The notes under the pieces are model-generated. The model made no database searches and was not told the DNA's origin. It was given only the letters and a program-made list of their open reading frames with translations. Below, one piece after another: positions 29,433-37,616 of a stretch of 64,000 nt of DNA (within the stretch, counting starts at the first letter, position 1; each line of letters opens with the position of its first letter). A program made the position numbers and the translations under genes. This stretch comes from Gallionella sp. (GTDB lineage: Bacteria; Pseudomonadota; Gammaproteobacteria; Burkholderiales; Gallionellaceae), in the NCBI GenBank assembly GCA_023259035.1, contig JAHFRA010000006.1, positions 54,281 through 118,280 on the forward strand. Direction: 5' to 3'.

Positions 29433-31775
29433 ATGCTGCCATCCATCGAACAACGTCTCGCCACCGAAATTTCCGCCAAGCCCGCCCAGGTCGCCGCCGC
29501 CGTCGCGCTGCTCGACGAGGGGGCAACCGTCCCGTTTATCGCGCGCTACCGCAAGGAGGCGACCGGCGAGCTGGACGATGTGCAGCTGCGGCTGCTGGAA
29601 GAGCGCCTGCGCTACCTGCGCGAACTGGAGGAGCGGCGCACTGCGATCATCGCGTCGATCAACGAGCAGAACAAGATGACGCCGGAGCTGCTGGATGCGA
29701 TCAGCCATGCGGCAGACAAGACCCGCCTGGAAGATTTGTACCTGCCGTACAAACCGAAACGTCGCACCAAGGCGCAGATCGCGCTGGAGGCGGGACTGCT
29801 GCCGCTGGCCGATGCGCTGCTGGCCGACCCGATGCTCAACCCCGAGGTGGAAGCAGGCAAATACCTGAAGCCCGCGTTTAGCTCCGAGCAGGGCGACAAC
29901 CCCGGCGTACCGGATGCCAAGGCGGCGCTGGAGGGTGCGCGCTACATCCTGATGGAGCGCTTCGCCGAAGACGCCGAGCTGTTGCAGAGTCTGCGCGACT
30001 ACCTGCAAACGCACGGCGTGGTCGAAGCCAAAATCATCGAAGGCAAGGAAGAAGAAGCCGCGAAATATGCCGATTATTTCGCCTATGACGAACCGCTCGG
30101 CGCAATCCCGTCACACCGCGCGCTGGCGCTGTTCCGTGGCCGTCGCGAGGAGCTGCTGAACGTCGCGCTGCGACTCGACAGCGAAGCAGAAAAACCCAAG
30201 TGGGATGCGCCGCTCAATCCTTGTGAGGCGCGCATCGCCAAGCGCTTCGGCATCGTCAACCAGAACCGCCCCGCCGACAAATGGCTGGCAGATGTAGCGC
30301 GCTGGACCTGGCGCGTGAAGAGCTTCCTGCATCTGGAGAGCGAGCTGATGGGCGCGCTACGCGAACGCTCCGAGACCGAGGCGATCAAAATATTTGCGCG
30401 CAACCTGAAAGACCTGTTGCTCGCCGCCCCGGCCGGGCCGCGCGCGACGATGGGTCTGGACCCCGGCCTGCGCACCGGCGTGAAGGTCGCAGTGGTAGAT
30501 GCCACCGGCAAGGTGCTGGACACCGCCGTGATCTACCCGCATCAGCCCAGAAACGATTGGGATGGCTCACTGCACACACTCGCCAAGCTGGCCGAGAAAC
30601 ATCAGGTCGCGCTGATCTCGATCGGCAACGGCACGGCCTCGCGCGAAACCGACAAGCTGGCGCAGGATTTAATCAAGCTGCGCCCGGAACTGAAACTCAC
30701 TTCAATCGTGGTCTCGGAAGCGGGCGCATCGGTGTATTCCGCCTCCGAGTTCGCGTCGCGCGAACTGCCCGACATGGACGTGTCGCTGCGCGGCGCGGTA
30801 TCCATCGCGCGCCGCCTGCAAGACCCGCTCGCGGAACTGGTGAAAATCGATCCGAAATCCATCGGCGTCGGACAGTACCAGCATGACGTGGGACAGCACC
30901 GGCTGGCGCGTTCGCTGGATGCCGTGGTCGAGGACTGCGTCAACGCGGTAGGCGTGGACGTCAACACCGCGTCCGCACCGTTGCTGGCGCGGGTGTCCGG
31001 CCTGTCCGGCAGCATCGCGCAGAGCATCGTGACTTACCGCGACGCGCATGGCATGTTCGCCTCGCGCGCAGCCCTGAAGGAAGTGCCGCGCCTCGGCGAC
31101 AAAACCTTCGTACAAGCCGCCGGATTCCTGCGCATCATGGGCGGCGACAATCCGCTCGATGCCTCGGCGGTGCACCCCGAGTCCTATCCGCTGGTGAAAA
31201 AAATTCTCGCCGACATCAACAAGAACATCAAGGAAGTGATCGGCGACAACCAGCTACTCAAATCGCTCAACCCCGGCAAATATGCCGACGAACAATTCGG
31301 CGTGCCCACCATCAGCGACATCCTGCTCGAACTGGAAAAACCTGGACGCGACCCGCGCCCCGAATTCACCACTGCCACCTTCAGGGAAGGCGTCGAGGAA
31401 CTGAAAGACCTCAAGCCGGACATGATCCTCGAAGGCGTGGTCACCAACGTCGCGGCGTTCGGCGCGTTCGTCGATATCGGCGTGCATCAGGACGGGCTGG
31501 TACACATCTCGGCGCTGTCCAACAGTTTCGTCAAAGACCCGCACAGCATCGTCAAGGCCGGGCAAGTGGTCAAGGTCAAAGTGCTGGAAGTGGACGAGAA
31601 GCGCAAGCGCATCGCGCTGACGATGCGCCTGACCGACAGCGCCGCCGATGCCATCCGGGGCAGCACACCGCACGATCGCGGCAGCGATGCCAAGCGCATG
31701 TCGCAACACAAGGAAACGCGTCAGCCGGAAGCCGGCGGCGCGATGGCGGCGGCATTTGCCAAATTCAAGGGATGA
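29433..31775 (+). CDS. tex: Tex family S1 RNA-binding transcription accessory protein
   Basis: Predicted 780 aa from [19 protein letters not shown]. The frame is open 67 codons upstream, but that part crosses the IS5 relic, so it is rejected. It has the helical N-terminal domain, a YqgF-like RNase H fold ([18 protein letters not shown]), helix-hairpin-helix repeats ([28 protein letters not shown]) and a C-terminal S1 domain ([18 protein letters not shown]). Binds nucleic acid; role in transcription and RNA handling. Confidence 0.95.
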   Translation: MLPSIEQRLATEISAKPAQVAAAVALLDEGATVPFIARYRKEATGELDDVQLRLLEERLRYLRELEERRTAIIASINEQNKMTPELLDAISHAADKTRLEDLYLPYKPKRRTKAQIALEAGLLPLADALLADPMLNPEVEAGKYLKPAFSSEQGDNPGVPDAKAALEGARYILMERFAEDAELLQSLRDYLQTHGVVEAKIIEGKEEEAAKYADYFAYDEPLGAIPSHRALALFRGRREELLNVALRLDSEAEKPKWDAPLNPCEARIAKRFGIVNQNRPADKWLADVARWTWRVKSFLHLESELMGALRERSETEAIKIFARNLKDLLLAAPAGPRATMGLDPGLRTGVKVAVVDATGKVLDTAVIYPHQPRNDWDGSLHTLAKLAEKHQVALISIGNGTASRETDKLAQDLIKLRPELKLTSIVVSEAGASVYSASEFASRELPDMDVSLRGAVSIARRLQDPLAELVKIDPKSIGVGQYQHDVGQHRLARSLDAVVEDCVNAVGVDVNTASAPLLARVSGLSGSIAQSIVTYRDAHGMFASRAALKEVPRLGDKTFVQAAGFLRIMGGDNPLDASAVHPESYPLVKKILADINKNIKEVIGDNQLLKSLNPGKYADEQFGVPTISDILLELEKPGRDPRPEFTTATFREGVEELKDLKPDMILEGVVTNVAAFGAFVDIGVHQDGLVHISALSNSFVKDPHSIVKAGQVVKVKVLEVDEKRKRIALTMRLTDSAADAIRGSTPHDRGSDAKRMSQHKETRQPEAGGAMAAAFAKFKG

Positions 31776-31882
31776 TTTTGCGCTTCGAGTAGGGAAGCTG
31801 CTTCTGCAATAAACCGTGTGGTACGAGAAATGTTATTGCAAAATACCGGGCATATTTAAACGCTGCTTGGAGTTGAAACAAG

Positions 31883-32236
31883 ATGATATGGAGTCAGGCG
31901 ATTGTAAAGGGCGAACTCTCCAGGATCGGTGACGGGGTTTGGTCGGGCGACACGTTCAAGGCATCTGTCATTGAAATTGGCGGACACAGTATTCGAGGCG
32001 TGCGTGCGGCCAAATGCCTGCTTGACCGTATGGAGACAGGAAAGGAAATGGAGCTGCTCGTTTGCAGCGCCCACATTTACGGTGTGCGGGCAAACGGAAA
32101 AACTTACAAAGAAGGAGCAATGAGGCAGCTGGGTTGGGCTCTTCTTGCGGCTGTGGCATTGGGCTGGATATTTATTCCTTTGGCAGCCACTTCGCTTATT
32201 TTTATCAGAAGATCTTTTGCAATCTATTCGTTCTAG
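31883..32236 (+). CDS. Hypothetical protein with C-terminal membrane helix
   Basis: Predicted 117 aa. A small beta-rich soluble part (about 1-75) is followed by a hydrophobic stretch at about 84-110 and a basic end. GGAG lies about 12 bases before the ATG. I do not recognise the family. The coding frame is plausible given the clean hydrophobic segment, but it could be chance. It stands alone between tex and the thiolase. Confidence 0.5.
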   Translation: MIWSQAIVKGELSRIGDGVWSGDTFKASVIEIGGHSIRGVRAAKCLLDRMETGKEMELLVCSAHIYGVRANGKTYKEGAMRQLGWALLAAVALGWIFIPLAATSLIFIRRSFAIYSF

Positions 32237-32420
32237 CCCGGACATTTCACCGGATCGACCCTAAAGTTAAATTACCACCGGCAAAGCCGATGGCTTATTG
32301 TTGAGCGCCTCAAAGGCGCCGGTAAAACCTGAGCCGCCCAAGGCGGCTTGCTCTCCACTCCTTCCTCCTCGCAGGGGGGAAACATACAAGGTTGGGATGG
32401 GGGTAGAAAACGCAAAACAC
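32237..32420. other. Intergenic region with small hairpins after the thiolase gene
   Basis: Contains GCGCC..GGCGC near 32304-32320 and a perfect AGCCGCC-CAA-GGCGGCT stem near 32333-32349. The second may help terminate the thiolase transcript coming from the right, although no long T run follows. No gene is seen. Confidence 0.45.
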
Positions 32421-33620
32421 TTATAGCGCTTCAAATACCCCCGCCGCCCCCATGCCTGTCCCTATGCACATCGTCACCATGCCATACTTCTGCTTGCGGC
32501 GGCGCAGGCCGTGCAGCAGGGTCGCAGTGCGCACCGCGCCGGTCGCGCCGAGCGGGTGGCCCAAGGCAATCGCGCCGCCGAGCGGATTGACGATAGAGGG
32601 ATCAAGGCCGACATCGCCGATCACCGCCAGCGACTGCGCGGCGAACGCCTCGTTGAGTTCGATCCAGCCCATGTCGGAAAGCGTGAGGCCAACTTGCTGC
32701 AACACGCGCGGGATCGCCTCTTTCGGCCCGATGCCCATGATCTCCGGCGGCACGCCTGCGACGCTGAAGCCGAGGAATTTGCCGATGGGAGTAAGGTTGT
32801 AGCGCTTCAGCGCAGCCTCGCTGCACAGCAGCACAGCCGCCGCACCATCCGACATTTGCGAACTATTGCCCGCCGTCACCGAACCCTTCTGTGCGAACAC
32901 CGGCTTGAGCTTCGCTAGCGCCTCGACCGACGTGTCGGCGCGCGGCCCTTCGTCCTGCGCCACCTCGTTGATTTTTATTTTTACGTCGCGCTCGTCCATA
33001 TCCGGCTGATGTTCCGCGATGCGATACGGCGTGATCTCATCGTTGAATTCGCCCGCTGCCATCGCCCGCAACGCGCGCTGGTGGCTCTGGTAGGCGAATT
33101 CGTCCTGCGCCTCGCGAGACACCTTCCAGCGCTGCGCCACCTTCTCGGCGGTGATGCCCATGCCGAAAGCGATGGCGAGATTCTCATCGCGCGCAAAAAT
33201 TTCCGGGTTGAACGCGATCTTGTTACCCATCATCGGCACCATGCTCATGCTCTCCATGCCCGCCGCCACCATCACCTCTGCCTCGCCCAAACGGATGCGA
33301 TCCGCCGCCAGCGCCACCGCCTGCAAACCGGAAGAACAGAAGCGGTTGACGGTCAGCCCCGGCACCATGTTCGGATACCCGGCAAGCAGCAGCGCGATGC
33401 GCGCCACGTTGATCCCCTGCTCCGCCTCCGGCATCGCGCAGCCGACGATCACATCGCCGATGACCGCCGCATCGAGCGACGGCGCCTGCGCCAGCACGCT
33501 CTTCAATACATGCGTCAGCAGATCGTCGGGACGGGTGTTGCGGAACATTCCGCGCGGCGCCTTGCCCACCGGCGTGCGGGTTGCGGCAACGATGTAGGCT
33601 TCCTGGACTTGTTTGCTCAT
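32421..33620 (-). CDS. fadA: Acetyl-CoA C-acyltransferase (3-ketoacyl-CoA thiolase)
   Basis: Predicted 399 aa, standard thiolase length. The nucleophilic Cys lies in NRFCSSGLQAVALA, the general-acid His in GHPLGATGAVRT, and the second Cys in MCIGTGMGAAGVFE. It carries out the last step of fatty-acid beta-oxidation. Its partner fadB-like gene is on the same strand 7 kb away, with a defence-like island between them. Confidence 0.95.
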   Translation of the reverse strand: MSKQVQEAYIVAATRTPVGKAPRGMFRNTRPDDLLTHVLKSVLAQAPSLDAAVIGDVIVGCAMPEAEQGINVARIALLLAGYPNMVPGLTVNRFCSSGLQAVALAADRIRLGEAEVMVAAGMESMSMVPMMGNKIAFNPEIFARDENLAIAFGMGITAEKVAQRWKVSREAQDEFAYQSHQRALRAMAAGEFNDEITPYRIAEHQPDMDERDVKIKINEVAQDEGPRADTSVEALAKLKPVFAQKGSVTAGNSSQMSDGAAAVLLCSEAALKRYNLTPIGKFLGFSVAGVPPEIMGIGPKEAIPRVLQQVGLTLSDMGWIELNEAFAAQSLAVIGDVGLDPSIVNPLGGAIALGHPLGATGAVRTATLLHGLRRRKQKYGMVTMCIGTGMGAAGVFEAL

Positions 33621-33665
33621 GACACCCTCCTTATTTGTACTGACAACATGGTTAGCTTCTGTACC

Positions 33666-34373
33666 TCATCTGCCATCGAATTGCGCAATTTGCCGGAATC
33701 TCTCTGCCAGCATTTGCACTCGCCCGGCGAACGACTCATCCGGGAATACCATACCCTGCAAGGCATCCATAAAATTCGGCATTGCCAGCAATGCACCACA
33801 CCGATCCGCCAAGTAGCGTCGCAACTCCATTTTGCTCAGGCCAATTTCACCAACAATCTCGGGTCTGCCATCCAGTACATTAACGATGTCTTCCAGATCG
33901 TGGCTGCCCAGTAAATCATTTTTTCCGCGATTCGCAAAAGCCTCAAACTTTGTCGCCAGAAACACCGGGGCAGCAATCAAACGTATCGTCGCTCCGCTCC
34001 CCAACGCAACCAGTTGCGCCGTTTGTACCGCCAATGGATACCACCGGTTGGCAAAGCCCAGAATGTTGGTATCCGTAGGCATCAAATCCACCTCCAGATC
34101 ACCAAGCCGCCAACGGCAGATAGGCGCATCCTTGGACATATCCCGCTTGAAGCCCAGCTTGGCAAACTCCTCTTCCAGCTTGTGATAGCCCGCCAGAGCG
34201 GCAACCTGCGCCACCAAATCCACATCGTAAGTCACCCGTGAAGGAGCTGCCGCCGTATCGGTCAACAACAAATCCACCGCGCATCCGCCGACAAAAACCA
34301 GCCGCTCCCGCAAATCTCCGAGAGCCTGTGCAACAAGCTCCACCTTGGCTACATTCGGATACTGCGGCCTCAC
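33666..34373 (-). CDS. Nucleotidyltransferase-fold protein (AbiEii-like toxin candidate)
   Basis: Predicted 235 aa. The N-terminal motif VFVGGCAVDLLL followed by YDVDLVAQ is the G-G/S...D-x-D pattern of DNA polymerase beta-type nucleotidyltransferases. A third possible acid is in LEVDLMPTD. It overlaps the upstream winged-helix gene (ATGA). By analogy with AbiE systems the NTase would be the toxin and the HTH protein its control partner. Substrate unknown, and a non-toxic role is possible. Confidence 0.75.
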   Translation of the reverse strand: MRPQYPNVAKVELVAQALGDLRERLVFVGGCAVDLLLTDTAAAPSRVTYDVDLVAQVAALAGYHKLEEEFAKLGFKRDMSKDAPICRWRLGDLEVDLMPTDTNILGFANRWYPLAVQTAQLVALGSGATIRLIAAPVFLATKFEAFANRGKNDLLGSHDLEDIVNVLDGRPEIVGEIGLSKMELRRYLADRCGALLAMPNFMDALQGMVFPDESFAGRVQMLAERFRQIAQFDGR

Positions 34374-34906
34374 TGAAAAAACTCCTCCAGTAATTTCTGC
34401 GCGGCGACACGCTCGCGGGCCTGCCCGCTGCGTAGCGCGTCGAACAATGAAAGAATGGCGTACAAGCGCTCATCCTTGAGCGCAGCCCCCGGCACCGAAG
34501 GGTACAACGGAGCTAGGCTCACCCCGCGCACCGTACCCTTGGGATGCGGCCACACTGGTGCCGGGTCGGCAGAAGGCGCAATCACTTTATTCAACGGCGC
34601 AGCCGCATATCCGGTAGGCACACCGCGCGTAAGCGAACCCCACACCGGAGGAAAAACATACTTGGCCCCATGCAGCAAAAATTCCCGCAACTGCGTCTTG
34701 AGCACCACCGGACGGCGATCTTCAAATATCGCCAACTGCGCCACAGCCGCGCGCTTCAACGCCCCATGCACCGCCGAAACAGCCAAATCCGTCTGCTCCG
34801 CCAACTCCGGATAACCCACACTCCCGCCGCCACGGCTCAACAATGCCAGCAAGACATAAAGGTCTTGTGGCTTGAGGGCAAGCTGGCGGTTGCTGATTTT
34901 AGGCAT
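34370..34906 (-). CDS. Winged-helix protein paired with the nucleotidyltransferase
   Basis: Predicted 178 aa. Residues about 10-60 look like a winged helix: LALKPQDLYVLLALL, YPELAEQTDLAVSAVHGALKRA, then a wing. The rest is less structured and Pro-rich. Translationally coupled to the NTase gene. An inverted repeat overlaps its ribosome-site region, consistent with autoregulation. The pair resembles a toxin-antitoxin module in layout; this is inference. Confidence 0.75.
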   Translation of the reverse strand: MPKISNRQLALKPQDLYVLLALLSRGGGSVGYPELAEQTDLAVSAVHGALKRAAVAQLAIFEDRRPVVLKTQLREFLLHGAKYVFPPVWGSLTRGVPTGYAAAPLNKVIAPSADPAPVWPHPKGTVRGVSLAPLYPSVPGAALKDERLYAILSLFDALRSGQARERVAAQKLLEEFFQ

Positions 34907-34913
34907 ATTCTTT

Positions 34914-34930
34914 ATTCTTGAAATAAGAAT
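34914..34930. promoter_or_regulatory. Candidate operator upstream of the winged-helix gene
   Basis: Inverted repeat ATTCTT-GAAAT-AAGAAT, 8 bases before the ATG and overlapping the expected ribosome site. Placement suits autorepression by the winged-helix protein. Confidence 0.5.
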
Positions 34931-34976
34931 TAGATGCGCAATCCTAAGTCAGATATATGTTAAATGTCAACCATTC

Positions 34977-35183
34977 TCATTTCATGAATAGAGAATAGTC
35001 GTTTTGTAACTCATGGTATCTGCTATATGCAAATAGCAGATGGACGACATTCGCTATTCGCGAAAAGCGAATGCGTAATTCGACCAACGCAGTATTTACC
35101 GCGTGCACCGCACACTGCCGCGCGGCATGGATCAGTTTCGTGATCTCGTTGAAATCGGATTGTGGGATAAGCGGTGTCGTCAA
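34977..35183 (-). pseudogene. DUF1016/YhcG-type nuclease, N-terminal remnant
   Basis: A 68-codon frame whose first half, FNEITKLIHAARQCAVHAVNTALVEL, matches the N-terminal helix of DUF1016 (YhcG) proteins, which are PD-(D/E)XK-linked and often occur near restriction systems. After about residue 36 the match is lost, and the nuclease domain is absent. Likely a decayed neighbour of the restriction operon. Confidence 0.6.
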
Positions 35184-35267
35184 GTTGATTTACGAATATC
35201 AAACTTCCTCATTAGTGTTGCAGTGACAAGCCCCCGGTTGCGGAAAAGTGAAGCTATCTCTTTCAAT

Positions 35268-35711
35268 TTAATTTCCCAACGCTATGCAAACCCGTCGAAT
35301 GCACTTGCCAGGCTGCCGTTCCAAATCGTGTTCCCATATACGGACAACCTGCCAGCCCGCTTTTCGCAATATTCGGTTGACAAGCCTGTCGCGCGACTTA
35401 TTACCCGCTAGCTTTTCTTCCCAAAAATCCCGGTTGTTCTCCGGTATCTTTGAGTGCTTCGGACAACCATGCCAGAAGCACCCATCCACAAAAACTGCCA
35501 CATGAAAACCTGGGAAGATAAAGTCAGGATGAACAGTCAGTTCGGCAGAGCGATTTGTCGCACCGACCTTCAACCTTTGTTGCCTGCGCCATCCAGTAAC
35601 ATGATGCTGTCGGAATAATTTTGCCAGCTTTAATTCCGTATCACGATTTCCTCGTCCACGAATACGTGACATGACATCAGAACGTTTTTCGGGAGTGAAC
35701 ACATCAGCCAT
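35268..35711 (-). CDS. vsr: Very short patch repair endonuclease (Vsr)
   Basis: Predicted 147 aa from MADVFTPEKRSDVMSRIRGRG; a start seven codons earlier is possible. Vsr nicks 5' to T in T:G mismatches that arise from deamination of 5-methylcytosine. Characteristic residues: MSRIRGRGNRDTE, catalytic Asp in HPDFIFPG, and FVDGCFWHGCPKH with the zinc-site Cys/His. Overlaps the previous gene by 8 bp and is last in the five-gene operon begun by the cytosine methyltransferase, a classical Dcm-Vsr pairing. Confidence 0.93.
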   Translation of the reverse strand: MADVFTPEKRSDVMSRIRGRGNRDTELKLAKLFRQHHVTGWRRQQRLKVGATNRSAELTVHPDFIFPGFHVAVFVDGCFWHGCPKHSKIPENNRDFWEEKLAGNKSRDRLVNRILRKAGWQVVRIWEHDLERQPGKCIRRVCIALGN

Positions 35712-36198
35712 TGGCACTTTCAGAAACATCAAAAATCACAGTCGCCTCGGCCAGTGCCCTGCCAGATATTGAAACATACCAAGCGTTCATGCGCTTATCC
35801 CAGGAGCGAGCCTTTAAAAAAGAATCCCAAGGAAGCTGATGAATGGATTTCAAAGTCCATTCATCAGACAAATGGACAATCAGCAGGTATTCGAAAAGCT
35901 GTTTATCGGCATCTTTTGCGTCCGGGTAAACAGTCCCAGTTTTCTTGCCTTTGCAAATGGTCTTGATGGAATAACGATCACCATTGCGCGAAAGAGCATC
36001 TACGTTCTTGGTTCCTGTTGGTGCATGTTGGAGATTTGGAAGGCCGGCAGTTGCCTTGAAAAACTCAACGGCAAGTTGTTCGCCCACTTCGCCAACCGTG
36101 AAAGCAATTCCACGTTTGCGCATCTCAACATCCAAGGCGGCGCGCAATTGCAAAATCTCATCATCGGCAAACTTTGACACCTGCATAGCCTGTTTCAT
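35704..36198 (-). CDS. Putative PD-(D/E)XK restriction-like protein
   Basis: Predicted 164 aa. An N-terminal helix with Glu37/Glu40 (FTVGEVGEQLAVEFF) precedes a TGTKNVDALS turn (Asp67) and a beta strand RYSIKTI (Lys79). This is the E...D...xxK layout of the PD-(D/E)XK nuclease core. The next stretch KKTGTVYPDAKDADKQLFEYLL is of a type seen in DUF6998-like proteins. I infer that it supplies the cutting activity of the methyltransferase operon. Catalysis is unproven. Confidence 0.65.
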   Translation of the reverse strand: MKQAMQVSKFADDEILQLRAALDVEMRKRGIAFTVGEVGEQLAVEFFKATAGLPNLQHAPTGTKNVDALSRNGDRYSIKTICKGKKTGTVYPDAKDADKQLFEYLLIVHLSDEWTLKSIHQLPWDSFLKARSWDKRMNAWYVSISGRALAEATVIFDVSESANG

Positions 36199-36212
36199 TT
36201 ATTGTTCGAGGC

Positions 36213-37616
36213 TCATAAAGAAACATAGCCAACGCGTGAAGCATGGCTTGCGTGCCAATTACGCAAAGATGCAGTAGGCAGTTCACGCAGCCTAAACCAA
36301 GGTTTGAGCCAATCAGGGGGAGCAGTTGCAGGCAAGGTTACTTTATAACGACTCCCAAACACCATAAAAACATTCTGTTTTTGAAATCCATTCAATTCCC
36401 ATCGCAACGCAAAATTCGGAAGGGTTTGGAACGCATCACCTTTTTTAGCATGCACTCTCATCTCGCTTGGCAAAATAAGGCCAGCAATCAAAAAAGCACT
36501 ACATCGCACTCCCTGAGCAACATCGCACGAGGGGGATACTTCAATCAAAACTGGTTTTGCATTTTTCCGCCATTTTTTGCAGTCCTCTTTATCAATGGCC
36601 ATCTGATTCTCAGGCGTTACATCCTCGGCATGTTGTCGCTTGGCAAAAGTTTGGTATGCGAGTTCACCCACCTTCACGCCAAATAGCCTATGGAAATCTT
36701 TATCCTCAATACCTCCATAAACTGTTCCGGGCATGAATGACGATGTTGTTTCGGGTATAGCCATTGTGAGGAGAAAGCTATTTAGCTGTGGCACTAAATC
36801 ATCTTTCCCCTCATTGCCTTCTTGTTTCGATAGCCAGTTTCCATGTGGTAAGAGTTTTGTTATCCCACTTATATGATCTAGCTGATCTACTAGCAGCTGC
36901 GTCAATACGGCAGCCAGATGACGTGGTGCAGTTTCTACTGACAAATCACTTTCACCCTGAGCACGCACAAGAAGCTGTAGAGTATCCTTTAAACCGCTCT
37001 CCTTCGGCTGAGAAGATGGTGGCTGTGAAAGGGACGTCAGTCCTTCGCTAACCTCAAGGGTGGCCTCCCGAACCAATGACTCCCACGTCCAGAGCGCATG
37101 AACCGCATCTTGTCCTTGCAGCGTTTCCTCGATTTCCTTTTTGAGAACAGCAACCCAGTTCTCAGGACGCTCAGTTTCATAAGGCTTCCGCATCTTTGCG
37201 AAAATCAATCGCCCCACATACTTCGGTTCTGCTTCCAGCAATGTTTTCTTAAATAAGTCTGCCTCTGTCTCTTGAACATCTTGAGGCTCACTTATATCTA
37301 AGGCTGAATCGTCAACGTGTTTGCTCCAGATAATCACCACTACCGGTGCTGTGTCCGGTGATACGATTCTTCTGAAGACATTCGCCGTGTGTGAGGCCAT
37401 GTCTTTCCCAACTGCACCGGATGATAGATATAAGTCAGTAAAAACTAGCCTCAGCCCTTTCAGAGGCTGCCCTGCTTCCGGGAGCTGATCCATGGTATCA
37501 CCACGAAAGTGAATACAGCCGACATGAAGGCCATAGAGTGCCTCCAGAATTTTGGGGAACTCCTTTTCATCTTCATCAATAACACAAACCGAAGGGGAGG
37601 CAAGTGAAGAGATCAT
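36213..37616 (-). CDS. Receiver-domain protein of the methyltransferase operon
   Basis: Predicted 467 aa. Residues about 8-115 form a response-receiver-like domain with the acidic pair (D14, D16 in VIDEDEKEF), a phosphoacceptor-like D61 (LVFTDLYLS) and a Lys (K99 in IIWSKH). The remaining 350 residues are not recognised; they contain no DNA-binding domain I can identify and include Cys-rich motifs such as SPSCDVAQGVRCSAF. The ATG overlaps the stop of the double-ATPase gene, so they are coupled. It could receive phosphate or simply bind the ATPase partner. Confidence 0.75.
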   Translation of the reverse strand: MISSLASPSVCVIDEDEKEFPKILEALYGLHVGCIHFRGDTMDQLPEAGQPLKGLRLVFTDLYLSSGAVGKDMASHTANVFRRIVSPDTAPVVVIIWSKHVDDSALDISEPQDVQETEADLFKKTLLEAEPKYVGRLIFAKMRKPYETERPENWVAVLKKEIEETLQGQDAVHALWTWESLVREATLEVSEGLTSLSQPPSSQPKESGLKDTLQLLVRAQGESDLSVETAPRHLAAVLTQLLVDQLDHISGITKLLPHGNWLSKQEGNEGKDDLVPQLNSFLLTMAIPETTSSFMPGTVYGGIEDKDFHRLFGVKVGELAYQTFAKRQHAEDVTPENQMAIDKEDCKKWRKNAKPVLIEVSPSCDVAQGVRCSAFLIAGLILPSEMRVHAKKGDAFQTLPNFALRWELNGFQKQNVFMVFGSRYKVTLPATAPPDWLKPWFRLRELPTASLRNWHASHASRVGYVSL

